Both the position numbers and the translations under genes were made by a program. Below the pieces are notes generated by a model. The model had not been told where the DNA came from and searched no databases. It was given only the letters and a program-made list of their open reading frames with translations. From assembly GCF_007679045.1 (NCBI RefSeq), contig NZ_VEFS01000001.1:784706-848705 (forward strand): a DNA stretch of 64,000 bases, in the 5' to 3' direction. Shown here piece after piece: positions 42,326 to 51,508 of this stretch. The stretch is from Microbacterium sp. BH-3-3-3 (lineage in GTDB: Bacteria; Actinomycetota; Actinomycetes; Actinomycetales; Microbacteriaceae). How positions within the stretch are numbered: position 1 is the first letter of the stretch; each line of letters starts with the position of its first letter.

Positions 42326-44481
42326 GCGCTCACTCCCGTCTCACGCGAGGCGCGATCGGCCTCGTCGACCCACTGTTGCAGACGCCAATGCTGTATCCGG
42401 AACAGGCGCGCAATGGTGGTGACGGAGTAACCGCCCTCCCGCACCGCCGCGACGGCGAAGTCCTGGAGCGAAGCGAACGTGCGCCCCTCCAGGGGCCCCG
42501 TCCGCAGATCGGCGAAGGATCGGGGCCGCACGCGCCCCGGACGGACCCCACCACGCGGGGTCGCAACCGGCTCCGACGTCGCGAACCGCTCCCCCGGCGT
42601 CCACGACCCCGGGCCCCGCGGCATCCGTGGTCCCGCTCCGCGCGTGCTCGTCGATGACGGCGATCCGACGAGCACCGGAGCGGTCGCTTCCGCCGGCTCC
42701 TCGTCGACCGGGCGTGGCGCTTCGACGACGCCTCCCGGGTAAGCGGCCATCTGCTCCTCACCATGGCGCAGCAGTGCCTCACGCAGCAGGTCGCGCAGAC
42801 GCTGATGCTCGCGACGGCGACGCCACAGCACGGGCACGCCGATCGCGGGGACCAGCAGCACGAGGGCCCACATCCACATCATCGGATGCTCGTTCATCCA
42901 CCCGACCCAGGCCCACTGGAACGTCCAGGCGGACTGATCGTTGTCTGCCTGCATGGTGCGCGCCCCCGACCACAGGGCGACCGCGTCCTGACCGACGCCG
43001 CGCAGCACGTTGCCGGTGATGTCGGCGCGGGCTCCGTCGGCCAGTTCGACCGCGTATCCGGATGCCACGGTCATGTCGTTTCCGCTCACGATGACGGCCG
43101 CGCGCGTCAACTCCAGCGCGATGCGGCGGCCCACCAGGCGCGAGTCGGACACCGTGGCATCCGTGATGTCGCCCGAGATGTCGAGACCGCGCAGATCTGC
43201 GGACGATAGATCGGCGTTGGCGACGGTCAGCCCGGTCGAGGGCCCCTCGACGAGGACGGCCGTGCGCGTCTCGTCGACCGTGGTGCGCCGGATCTCGGTG
43301 TCGTCGGTCGAGATGACCCGCACACCGCCCTCGCGATTGCCCGAGATGCGGCACTCGGTGAGCGTGAGCCCCTGGGAGGGGGTGAGACCGTAGCCGCCGG
43401 TCGTCGGTCCGTCGGCGAGCGCGGCTCCGTCGACCCGGACACCCCACCCGGCCGATCCCTCGACCGTGACGTCGTCGAGAGTGACGGCGCTCGACTGCCG
43501 CGAGACGGCGATCCCGTCGCCGCCGGAACCGGTGATGCTCGTCTTCTCGATGGTCGTGTCGCTCGCGCCGTTCGTGACCTCCACGCCGGTCAGCGTCGAA
43601 TCATCGAAGCGGGAATCCGTGATCGTGATGCCGGTGGTGTCGGATCCGAAGAACCCGTAGTGCAGTCCCGTCGTCGTGACGTCCTGCAACGCGGCGATCG
43701 ACCCGCTGCCGCTCCCCGTCACCGAGACCCCACCCGTGCGACCGCTCCAGAAGCCGAGATCAGAGAGGCGTGTCGACACCAGACCCAGGATGCCGTCGCG
43801 CACACGGATGTAGGCGCGCCCGTCGCTCTGATCGGTGTCGGGGGCGGCCAGCGTGTCGTCCCAGCTGGTCACCGTGACGGGGTGGTCGGCTGTTCCGCCG
43901 ATCGCGAGGATGCCGCCCCAGCCCACGATGCTCGTGGTGGTGTCCGCCGTGCTGAGCAGGCGCAGGGTGTCCGTGCCCTGAGCTGCGCTCGGATACAGGT
44001 CGAGTTCGGCACCCGCCCGGATGACGACGTTGCGGACGAGGGTCGCGGTCGTGCCGTCGTCGACCCGCACGGCCCCCAGGGCCACGAGGTCGCCGAAGAG
44101 GTACCCCGTCTGCTGACCGTTGCGAGGAGCAAGCACCACGGTGTTCCAGGTGTCCAGCAGAGCGGGATCGCCCGTGGGCAGCGCCGCAACCGCGGAGAGC
44201 CGGGCGTCCTCCGCCGCGACCCTCTCGGCCGGCGTCTTCGGCGTGTCCGAACCGTCGGAACCCGCCGAGCCCGACGGAGACGGCGCGACGAGGGGCGTGT
44301 CGGACTGCGCGGCCGCGTCCACCCACGGCAGGAACGTGCCGGTGTGCACGAAGTTGCCCGTGAGCACGACCCCCACGACCAGCACCACGACGGCGACCAC
44401 CATGGCCACTCGAACCGGGCCGCGGATGCCGGGCCGGGCGTCGCCGCGCTCCTCCGCCGTCAGCGCGCCATCGTCATCCAC
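42322..44481 (-). CDS. Membrane-anchored right-handed beta-helix protein
   Basis: 719 aa. N-terminal membrane helix (about 24-42), then a Ser/Pro/Asp linker and a parallel beta-helix of about 400 residues with short repeats (ITDSRFDDSTLTGVEVTNGAS, TSITGSGGDGIAVS). A second membrane helix follows (WMWALVLLVPAIGVPVLW), then a cytoplasmic tail ending in the 55-residue domain (654-708) shared with the XRE protein. The beta-helix should face outside and may bind or modify the polymer (alginate epimerases and lyases use this fold), but no catalytic motif is recognised. It overlaps the GT2 gene by 8 bp and the XRE gene by 4 bp. Confidence 0.82.
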   Translation of the reverse strand: MDDDGALTAEERGDARPGIRGPVRVAMVVAVVVLVVGVVLTGNFVHTGTFLPWVDAAAQSDTPLVAPSPSGSAGSDGSDTPKTPAERVAAEDARLSAVAALPTGDPALLDTWNTVVLAPRNGQQTGYLFGDLVALGAVRVDDGTTATLVRNVVIRAGAELDLYPSAAQGTDTLRLLSTADTTTSIVGWGGILAIGGTADHPVTVTSWDDTLAAPDTDQSDGRAYIRVRDGILGLVSTRLSDLGFWSGRTGGVSVTGSGSGSIAALQDVTTTGLHYGFFGSDTTGITITDSRFDDSTLTGVEVTNGASDTTIEKTSITGSGGDGIAVSRQSSAVTLDDVTVEGSAGWGVRVDGAALADGPTTGGYGLTPSQGLTLTECRISGNREGGVRVISTDDTEIRRTTVDETRTAVLVEGPSTGLTVANADLSSADLRGLDISGDITDATVSDSRLVGRRIALELTRAAVIVSGNDMTVASGYAVELADGARADITGNVLRGVGQDAVALWSGARTMQADNDQSAWTFQWAWVGWMNEHPMMWMWALVLLVPAIGVPVLWRRRREHQRLRDLLREALLRHGEEQMAAYPGGVVEAPRPVDEEPAEATAPVLVGSPSSTSTRGAGPRMPRGPGSWTPGERFATSEPVATPRGGVRPGRVRPRSFADLRTGPLEGRTFASLQDFAVAAVREGGYSVTTIARLFRIQHWRLQQWVDEADRASRETGVSA

Positions 44482-45772
44482 GGCTCACCTCGCCGGTCGC
44501 CGCCGCAGCGTGCGCATCCGCGCCCGACAGGCCGACGCTCGCCGCCGACTGCCCCTCGCCCCCGAGGCTCGCCTCGGTCTGGCCCTCGCCGCCCGTGGCA
44601 TCCGCCGATCGCGTCAGCCACCCCTGCTTGTTCATCGTGAACAGCGCGTAGACCTTGATGGGCAGCGCCACGAGGATGATCACGAGGGTGGCGAGCGGGA
44701 GCAGCACGATGTCCTCGGGCCGCCGCCACAGATGCGACATGCCGCGGATGCCGCGACCGACGAACAACCACAGCACGGCCAGCCCGAGGGCGAGCCAGGG
44801 GTGGGAGGACCGCACGGAGAGCGCGATGTAACCGAGCGCGACGAACATCGTGAACGGGGTGAGCAGGATCTGCATCATCGTGATCTGCGAGATCAGCGGC
44901 ACCTTGAACACCCACCCGCGCCGGATCGCCGTGAGATAGCAGCGGTAGGAGTTCCGGCTCCATCGCACCCGCTGCTTCACGAACGCCCGGAACGTGCCGG
45001 GGAACATCGACAGTGCCCGCGCACTGTCCTGATGCGCGACGCGGAACCCCTGCGACAGCACGAGCCACGTCATCCGGCCGTCGTCTCCGGCCACGCACTC
45101 GCGTCCGAAGAAGATCTCGTGCTCGAGGTCTTCGACGCGGGGCTGGATCACGGTGCGTCGGTACGCGGCGGTACGACCCGAGGCGCAGATGATCCCCCCG
45201 AACCGCCCCATCGCGGGGGCGTAGTCGGTGTAGCGCAGGTCGATGATCCAGTCCGCGACGCGGCGCCACACGCTCGATCGCGGAAGGTAGACGTTCTGCC
45301 GGGTGCTGACGGCGCCGACCGCGGGATCGATGAAGGGCATCTGCACGGCGGCGAGCATGCCGTCGTCCCACGCGGTGTCGGAGTCGACGAACACGATGAG
45401 TTCGGTGTCGACCATCCGGATGCCGACGCCGAGGGCCGACCGCTTGCCCCGGTGCTGGAACATGACGACGTCGACGCCCGGGATGCCGAGGGCCTCGATG
45501 CGCCGTTGGGCCTCGATGTCGGCGAGGTCGAGCACGATGATGATGCGCGAGGGCCCCTGCCGTACCCAGGTGCGAAGGCATCGGACGAGGACGTCGGGGT
45601 CTTCGTGGAACGACGGGACGACGACGGTCGTGGTCGTGCGGAAGGCGTTTCGCACGGGACGGGCGGTGGCGGCGAGGATCTTGCGCACCAGCCAGAAGCC
45701 CCACGAGACGATCCCGAGGTAGCCGAAGGGCAGCACCCACATGAGCTGCTCAGCGAATGAGCCGTCGTGCAC
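44474..45772 (-). CDS. Processive family-2 glycosyltransferase (exopolysaccharide synthase)
   Basis: 432 aa from GTG 45772 behind AGGAGGGG. One N-terminal helix, then the GT-A domain: TTTVVVPSFHEDPDVLVR, VFVDSDTAWDDG (DxD), GDDGRMTW (base Asp) and the processivity motif QRVRWSRNSYR (QxxRW), then four C-terminal helices. This is the layout of hyaluronan, alginate (Alg8-like) and cellulose synthases. No PilZ domain. It is the catalytic centre of the 41.4-46.9 kb cluster and is co-transcribed with the beta-helix and XRE genes. The polymer cannot be named from sequence. Confidence 0.9.
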   Translation of the reverse strand: MHDGSFAEQLMWVLPFGYLGIVSWGFWLVRKILAATARPVRNAFRTTTTVVVPSFHEDPDVLVRCLRTWVRQGPSRIIIVLDLADIEAQRRIEALGIPGVDVVMFQHRGKRSALGVGIRMVDTELIVFVDSDTAWDDGMLAAVQMPFIDPAVGAVSTRQNVYLPRSSVWRRVADWIIDLRYTDYAPAMGRFGGIICASGRTAAYRRTVIQPRVEDLEHEIFFGRECVAGDDGRMTWLVLSQGFRVAHQDSARALSMFPGTFRAFVKQRVRWSRNSYRCYLTAIRRGWVFKVPLISQITMMQILLTPFTMFVALGYIALSVRSSHPWLALGLAVLWLFVGRGIRGMSHLWRRPEDIVLLPLATLVIILVALPIKVYALFTMNKQGWLTRSADATGGEGQTEASLGGEGQSAASVGLSGADAHAAAATGEVSRG

Positions 45773-45853
45773 CGTGTCCCCTCCTGACGGCCAATGCCGT
45801 CGGCTGCGCCAGGGGAGACAGTGAACGATAGCGCGTCCGGTGCCGCCGTGTCG

Positions 45854-46852
45854 TCAGGTACAGCGACCGGTAACGAGCTCGATACCCGCCGACACGGTGT
45901 TGTCACACGCGACGACGTTGCCCGCCCTCTGCGCCGCGCCCACCAGCCGCACGCCGACGCCGGCCGCCGCCGCCCGCAGGTCCGAGCCGCTGACGGTGTT
46001 GCGCTCCCCCCACGGCGCGACGATGACGTGCACCGAGACGGCGTCGACGGGGCCGGTCACGGTGCTGCCCTCAAGCCGCCACCCGGAGCCCTTCAGGTCG
46101 ATCGCGCTGTCGACGCTCGCCCCGGACGCGGTGGCGAGCGTGGACGCCCGGATGACGCCGTCGCTGGTGCCCTCCTTCACGTCGACGGCCTCCGCGGTGG
46201 TGTCCGCGACGACGAGCTGCTCGAAGACGTTCCGATCACTGCGGTCGGGCTGACACGCGCTGTGGCGGCACCAGTTCGACTCGGCCGATCCCACGTAGAT
46301 CCCCTCCCCGAATTCGGGGTCGGTCAACCCGGTCTGCTCGACCGTGATCGCGCGTACGAGATTGTCGCTGCTCGCCGCACGCAGGTGGAGCCCTTCCTGG
46401 CCGACGTGGGAGATGCGCAGGCCGGACAACATCGTGTGCGAGACGCCGTCGAGGACGACGCCCTTCTGCCCACCGCGCACCTCCAGGTCGCGAACGTCCC
46501 AGTACGACGCTCCGTCGAGGTGCAGCGCATACCCGTGATCGACACCGCCCGCGTCGATCACGCTGCCGGCGACGCCGCACAGGACGATGGGCTGATCGGT
46601 GGTCCCTGAGGCGGTGGCGCGGAACCGCCCCGTGTAGGTCGCATCGGCCAGCTGCAGGACGGCCCCGGGCTTCGCGTCATCCAGAGCGCGCTGCAGGGCG
46701 TCGGCGTCGGCACCGACCTGCACCGCCCCGGGCGCGCACGGCTCGTCCGCCGCGGGAAGCGCCGTCGACGCGGTCGACGCGACACCGGGGGCGCATGCGG
46801 AGAGCATCAGGCCGGCGCTGAGCAGCGCGAGGGATCGAGGAAGGCGGGACAT
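45854..46852 (-). CDS. Beta-helix lipoprotein
   Basis: 332 aa from ATG 46852. The lipobox LSAC follows a typical signal (LPRSLALLSAGLMLSAC). The mature protein is a right-handed beta-helix: ALQRALDDAKPGAVLQLADATYTG, IVLCGVAGSVIDAGG, WDVRDLEVRGGQKGVVLDGVSHTML. This start matches the pectate/alginate-lyase-like fold. Several Cys pairs in the mature part could form disulfides. It lies 81 bp upstream of the GT2 synthase on the same strand and is probably the first gene of the cluster. Hydrolase, lyase, epimerase or polymer-binding roles are all possible. Confidence 0.82.
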   Translation of the reverse strand: MSRLPRSLALLSAGLMLSACAPGVASTASTALPAADEPCAPGAVQVGADADALQRALDDAKPGAVLQLADATYTGRFRATASGTTDQPIVLCGVAGSVIDAGGVDHGYALHLDGASYWDVRDLEVRGGQKGVVLDGVSHTMLSGLRISHVGQEGLHLRAASSDNLVRAITVEQTGLTDPEFGEGIYVGSAESNWCRHSACQPDRSDRNVFEQLVVADTTAEAVDVKEGTSDGVIRASTLATASGASVDSAIDLKGSGWRLEGSTVTGPVDAVSVHVIVAPWGERNTVSGSDLRAAAAGVGVRLVGAAQRAGNVVACDNTVSAGIELVTGRCT

Positions 46853-46967
46853 CGGGTCGAGTATCGCAGGAGCCCCGCTTCGACGGACCCACGTCCGACC
46901 GGCGGCAGGGTCTCCCCCGCCGCCGGCGGATGCGTTCGGCGTCGCAGGGGCGCGGGGCCGGACGAGC

Positions 46968-48191
46968 TCAGTCCCGCGCGAAGGTCGCCTTGGCGTCGGC
47001 GACCACGCTCGGTTCACGGAACGCGGAGAGCGCCGTCGCGGCGAGCATGAGCGCTCCGTCGGCGATCGTGGGCGGAGCGAGCTCGGCCGAACCGGCGGCC
47101 GCGGCGAACTCCCGGGTGTGCGGAGCCACGTCGCGGGCGAGGCAGATCATCGGGTGGATCGACGGGACGACATGGCTGACGTTGCCCATGTCCGTGGAGC
47201 CCGCGACGGTGGGGTCGGGCTCGAGATCGCGCCCGAGCACGCTGTAGGCGGCCTCGGCGACGTCGACGAGCGTCGGGTTGGACCGCAACGAGAAATAGGG
47301 TGGCGTGTTCTCCGCGATCTCCACCGTCGTGCCGGTTGCGATCGCCGCACCCTCGAAGCAGTCCCGCACGCGCGGTACGACGTTCGAGAGCAGATGGTCG
47401 CGATCTGCCGCCCGCACGAAGATCCGCAGACTCGCGCGCTCGGGGATGATGTTCGGCGCTTGCCCTCCGTTCGTGATGATCGCGTGGATGCGGACGTCAT
47501 CGGTCATCTGCTGTCGAAGCATCCCGATGGCCGTCAACGCCAGCGTCGCGCCGTCGAGGGCGTTTCGACCGAGTTCGGGCGCCGCCGCCGCATGCGCCGC
47601 CTTTCCGTGGAAGTCGATGTCGAGGGCGACGCGCGACAGCGACGAGCCGCGTACGGCATCGGTCCCAGACGGGTGCACCATCATCGCCAGGTCGACGCCG
47701 TCGAGCACACCGCCCTCGATCATGGGCACCTTGCCGGCGGCGCCCTCTTCGCCCGGGCTGCCGATGACGACGAGATTCGCGGGCACCGGCGACGCCTCCA
47801 ACGCGTCCTTGACGAGAAGACCCGCGCCGAGACCGCAGGCGGCGATGATGTTGTGCCCGCACGCGTGACCGATCTCCTCGAGGGCGTCGTACTCGCAGAA
47901 GATCGCGATGGTCGGGGCGTCGGCATCCGTCGTCGACCAGCGCGCCACGAACGCCGTCTCGAGGCCGGCGAAACCGCGCTCGATTGCGAAGCCCGCCAGC
48001 TCGAGTTCGGCCGTCAGGCGCGCGGCGGCGTGCGTCTCCGTGAAGCGGATCTCGGGATGCGCGTGCAGGTCTGCGGCGACGTCGACGAGCGTTGCGAGCC
48101 TGCGCTCGAGGAAGGGACGCAGCTCGGTGATCGTGGTCGGCATCGCGTCGATGCTCGCTGCGGCGGTGGAACGCACGGTGAGGGTGGACAT
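46968..48191 (-). CDS. M20 family amidohydrolase (AbgB-like)
   Basis: 407 aa from ATG 48191 behind AGGAGG. M20 metal ligands are visible in LHAHPEIRF (His), FCEYDALEEIGHACGHN (Asp/His), GSPGEEGAAGK (Glu pair) and the C-terminal GSTDMGNVSHVVPSIHPM. FHGKAAHAAAAPELGRNAL marks the dimerisation domain. This subgroup contains AbgB, which hydrolyses p-aminobenzoyl-glutamate. The AbgT-type transporter gene lies 50 bp upstream in the same operon, which supports uptake and cleavage of an aminoacyl or folate-breakdown compound. Confidence 0.88.
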   Translation of the reverse strand: MSTLTVRSTAAASIDAMPTTITELRPFLERRLATLVDVAADLHAHPEIRFTETHAAARLTAELELAGFAIERGFAGLETAFVARWSTTDADAPTIAIFCEYDALEEIGHACGHNIIAACGLGAGLLVKDALEASPVPANLVVIGSPGEEGAAGKVPMIEGGVLDGVDLAMMVHPSGTDAVRGSSLSRVALDIDFHGKAAHAAAAPELGRNALDGATLALTAIGMLRQQMTDDVRIHAIITNGGQAPNIIPERASLRIFVRAADRDHLLSNVVPRVRDCFEGAAIATGTTVEIAENTPPYFSLRSNPTLVDVAEAAYSVLGRDLEPDPTVAGSTDMGNVSHVVPSIHPMICLARDVAPHTREFAAAAGSAELAPPTIADGALMLAATALSAFREPSVVADAKATFARD

Positions 48192-48241
48192 GGGGTGGAC
48201 CTCCTGGGGGTCTCGGCGGGCGGATGGAGAGGCGATGACGG

Positions 48242-49789
48242 TCACTGCAGCTCGAGGCCGTGGCCGGGGCCGACCGGCAGGCCGAGCAGACCCCAGACGA
48301 TGAACTGCAGGAGCCAGACGCCCCAGATCACGAGGGTGAAGGGGATGACGAGGCTGAAGAGGGTTCCGAGTCCGGCTTTCGGCTGCCACCGCTGCAGCAG
48401 ACCGAGGACGACGGGCAGCATCGGGTTCATCGGCACGAGCGGGTTGGTCGCGGAGTCGGTGATGCGGAAGGCGGCCTGGACGTACGCGGGGTCGATGCCC
48501 GCGAGCATGAACATCGGCACGAAGATCGGCGCGAGCAGGGTCCACAACGCCGAACCGCTCGCCAGCAGCAACGCCGGGATCGTGCAGAACAGGCTGAAGA
48601 GCACCAGTCCGCCGAGCCCGCCGAGCCCGGTCGCCTTCATCGCCTCGGCCCCCGATGTCGCGAGCAGCAGGCCGAGCTGAGACCAGTTGAACCACGCGAT
48701 CGCCTGCGCGGCCGTGAAGATCACGACGATGAAGGGAACGAGGTCCTTCACCGCTGCCGTCATGTGCTCGGGTACCTGTCGCGCCGAGGTGAGGGTGCGG
48801 GCACCGAGTCCGTATGCGATGCCCGCGACGAGGAAGAGGAACAGGATGAAGATCGGCAGCGCCGTCATGAAGGGCGATCGGAGGATCTGCCCTCCTTCGC
48901 CCTGCAGAGGCGACCCGGGCACGGCGACGACCGTCGCGACGATGGCGAGGTAGGCGGCGACGGCGATTCCGGCCACCCGCAGTCCGCGGCGCTCGATCGC
49001 CTCGAGCGGCTTGGACGCGTCTTCGTCGGCAAGGCCCCCCTCGTAGGGGGTGAGACGCGGTTCGACGTAACGCTGGCAGACGACCGTGATGACGACGGCG
49101 AGGAGGAGGGTCGAGGTGGCCATGAAGAAGTAGTTGGCGAGCGGTGAGACCGACGCCCCGGGATCGACGATCTGCGCGGCGCTCGTCGTGATGCCCGACA
49201 GCAGAACGTCCGTGCCCGCGGGGACGACGTTGGCACTGAACCCGGCGACGACCGCGGCATACGAGGCCGCGAAGCCGGCGAGCGGGTGCCGACCGGCGGC
49301 GAGGAACGCTGCTGCGGCGAGGGGCGGCAGGATCACCATCGCCGAGTCGGACGCCAGGTTGCCCATGAGGCTGACGAGCACGACCACGAACGTCACCGCC
49401 CAGCCGGGCGCCGCGAGCACGGCGCCGCGCATCGCGGCTTTCAGCAGTCCGAGCCGCTCGGCGACGCCGATGCCGAGCATGACGGTGACGATGAGGCCGA
49501 GCGGGGGGAACGTGACGAAGTTCTGGATCGCGGTCGTGAGCGCGTAGACGACGCCTTCGCCCGACAGGATGCTGCGGATGGGGATCGTCTCGCCCGTGGC
49601 GGGGTCGATCGTGGCCGCCCCGAGCAGGGTGGCGATCGCCGAAGCGACGGCCACGAGGCCGGCGATGAGGAGGAAGAGGTAGAAGGGGTGGGGCAGCTTG
49701 TTGCCCACGCGTTCGATCCCGCGCAGGATGCGGCCGCCGAGGCCTTTGGCGTCGGCGAGGGTCAGTGCGGGGGTGGTGTCGGTCGACAT
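48242..49789 (-). CDS. AbgT family transporter
   Basis: 515 aa with about 12 helices, standard for AbgT. KLPHPFYLFLLIAGLVAV at the N-terminus, MLGIGVAERLGLL, LVSLMGNLASDSAMVILPPLAA, ANVVPAGTDVLLSGI, and DSATNPLVPMNPMLPVVLG are family signatures. The family was described as p-aminobenzoyl-glutamate importers and, in other work, as sulfonamide exporters; the adjacent AbgB-like hydrolase favours import. It is divergent from an Lrp-type regulator. Confidence 0.92.
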   Translation of the reverse strand: MSTDTTPALTLADAKGLGGRILRGIERVGNKLPHPFYLFLLIAGLVAVASAIATLLGAATIDPATGETIPIRSILSGEGVVYALTTAIQNFVTFPPLGLIVTVMLGIGVAERLGLLKAAMRGAVLAAPGWAVTFVVVLVSLMGNLASDSAMVILPPLAAAAFLAAGRHPLAGFAASYAAVVAGFSANVVPAGTDVLLSGITTSAAQIVDPGASVSPLANYFFMATSTLLLAVVITVVCQRYVEPRLTPYEGGLADEDASKPLEAIERRGLRVAGIAVAAYLAIVATVVAVPGSPLQGEGGQILRSPFMTALPIFILFLFLVAGIAYGLGARTLTSARQVPEHMTAAVKDLVPFIVVIFTAAQAIAWFNWSQLGLLLATSGAEAMKATGLGGLGGLVLFSLFCTIPALLLASGSALWTLLAPIFVPMFMLAGIDPAYVQAAFRITDSATNPLVPMNPMLPVVLGLLQRWQPKAGLGTLFSLVIPFTLVIWGVWLLQFIVWGLLGLPVGPGHGLELQ

Positions 49790-49903
49790 GGGGGGGCTCC
49801 GTGTTGTTCGACGTGGCGGTCGGAGAGACTGTGCCTGGCATCTTGCCGATCGCGTGTCACAACCAGTGGCGGATGTTCGATTCCGACTCCCACGGATGCC
49901 AAG

Positions 49904-50953
49904 ATGTCGGTTATGCGCATCGAGTCGTCGCCCCACCCGCACGACCTGTCGGATTCGGACCTCGCGCTCGTCGCCGCTCTGCAGGACGCGCCACGCGCCT
50001 CGTGGGCGTCGATCGGCCGCGCCGTCGGCGTCAGCGCCCCGACCGCCCGACGGCGTTGGGCGGCGATCGTCGAGTCGGGGGCCGCATGGGCGACGACGTA
50101 CGTGGGTTCCGGCGCGGGCATGCTCTTCGGGCTGACCGAGGTGCGCTGCCGACCGGGCAGCGTCGACGCCGTCGCCGCCGTGCTGCGCATGCATCCGAAG
50201 GTCATCTCCGTCACCGGCATGACGGGCGACCGCGATCTCGTCCTGACGATCCTCGCGGAGGACATGGCGCGCTTCCGCCGGCTCATTCAGTCGTGGTTGG
50301 GGTCGCACGAGGCGGTCATCGGCGTGCGCTCGACCGTGGTGACCCGCATGTTCTCCGAAGGTTCGCGCTGGCGCGCGGTCGGTCCCCCGCAGGCGGTTGC
50401 TCTGCCCTCGGTCCCCGATGGCGAGCCGATCGCGCCGACCGCGCAGTGGCATGCGGTGCTCGACGAACTGGAGCGCGACGGTCGCGCGTCGCCGCAGGCG
50501 ATCGCGGCCAGGCTTGGCAGCTCCGAGGCTCACGCGCGTCGCGTGGTGCGGCGGCTGCTCGGCACGGGATGGATCCAGCAGCGCATCGACGTCTCGCTCG
50601 AACAGAGGATGTGGCCGCACGCTCTGGCCCTTTGGCTCGTGGTACCCGCGGCACGGCTCGAGGCGACGGCGCTGCAGATCGCGAACATGCCGATGACGCG
50701 CATGTGCGCCGCCCTCGCGGGCGGGGCATCGAACCTCTACGTCATCGTGTGGCTCCGAGACCTGTCGGATGCCGCATCGCTGGAGGCGGAGCTGGCCCGG
50801 AGCCTGGAGTTGCGCGTCCTCGATCGCGCCATCCTGCTGCACTACTACAAGCGCGTCGGCCACCTCTTCGACGACGAGGACCGACGCGAGGGCCACGTGT
50901 CGTGGCTTGCCCCGGCTCCGGAGCATGCGCGGACTGCCGGCGCCGGCCCCTGA
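49904..50953 (+). CDS. Double-length Lrp/AsnC family regulator
   Basis: 349 aa from ATG 49904 (another ATG 9 bp later). Two successive HTH-plus-ligand-domain halves: the first HTH is in LVAALQDAPRASWASIGRAVG, the second at about 185-240 (LDELERDGRASPQAIAARLG). RAM-like domains follow each. Fused Lrp pairs of this kind are common in Actinobacteria. Divergent from abgT (114 bp), it probably controls transport and hydrolysis. TGGCATC (49836-49842) and GATGCCA (49895-49901) form a widely spaced inverted pair in the shared promoter region. Confidence 0.85.
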   Translation: MSVMRIESSPHPHDLSDSDLALVAALQDAPRASWASIGRAVGVSAPTARRRWAAIVESGAAWATTYVGSGAGMLFGLTEVRCRPGSVDAVAAVLRMHPKVISVTGMTGDRDLVLTILAEDMARFRRLIQSWLGSHEAVIGVRSTVVTRMFSEGSRWRAVGPPQAVALPSVPDGEPIAPTAQWHAVLDELERDGRASPQAIAARLGSSEAHARRVVRRLLGTGWIQQRIDVSLEQRMWPHALALWLVVPAARLEATALQIANMPMTRMCAALAGGASNLYVIVWLRDLSDAASLEAELARSLELRVLDRAILLHYYKRVGHLFDDEDRREGHVSWLAPAPEHARTAGAGP

Positions 50954-51128
50954 GCGGTCAGGTCATCGGAGGCGTGGCACCGTGTCCGCCTTCGAGGAGT
51001 GCCCCGCTTACCCCGGCGTCCAGGGCGAGCACGTCATCGACATCGAGGACACCGATCAGCTGCCCCGCCGCTTCGCCGAGATGTGCGCGGTGTGTCTGCC
51101 GCCGGGGCTCCGCGCGCCGACGACCCCC

Positions 51129-51506
51129 TCAGGCGCGGAAGGACGGAGAGCCCAGAACCCGCTCGACGGTCAGCTCGAGGACCACGCGCTCGGGGTTCAC
51201 CCGGGGCTGGCGGTAGCGGGCGGCGTACAGTTCGACGGCGTGCGCCACCGCGTCGGCGTCGTCGGTGACCCGGGCGGGGCCCTCGAAGCTGATCCAGCTG
51301 CCCCGGTCCACCGAGCAGATCGATGCGCGACCACTGCGGGCGGCATTGACGAATTTCTGGGTCCCGCGCGAGCCGATCACACGGACCACGCCGTCCTCGT
51401 AGGTGAAGCCGACGGGCACCGAGTGCACACGGCCGGAGCGGCCCACGGTGGAAAGGGTGGCCAGGTGGTACTCGCTCATGAAGGCGAGGGCGTCGTCGGT
51501 CAGCAC
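51129..51506 (-). CDS. PPOX-class flavin/F420-dependent oxidoreductase
   Basis: 125 aa from GTG 51506. Split-barrel fold of the Rv1155 kind: EYHLATLSTVGRSGRVHSVPVGF, VVRVIGSRGTQKFVNAARSGRASICSVD, then WISFEGPARVTDD. The class binds FMN or F420; the substrate is unknown. It starts 2 bp after the stop of the upstream 2H-phosphoesterase gene, the last gene of a three-gene operon. Confidence 0.85.
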   Translation of the reverse strand: MLTDDALAFMSEYHLATLSTVGRSGRVHSVPVGFTYEDGVVRVIGSRGTQKFVNAARSGRASICSVDRGSWISFEGPARVTDDADAVAHAVELYAARYRQPRVNPERVVLELTVERVLGSPSFRA

Positions 51507-51508
51507 GG

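Noticed and set aside
50983..51130. Plus-strand stretch VSAFEECPAYPG... that looks partly protein-like
   Set aside because: It has no stop before running antisense through three genes whose minus-strand products are clearly real (PPOX, 2H phosphoesterase, DoxX). It may be a decayed fragment, but I cannot support a gene.
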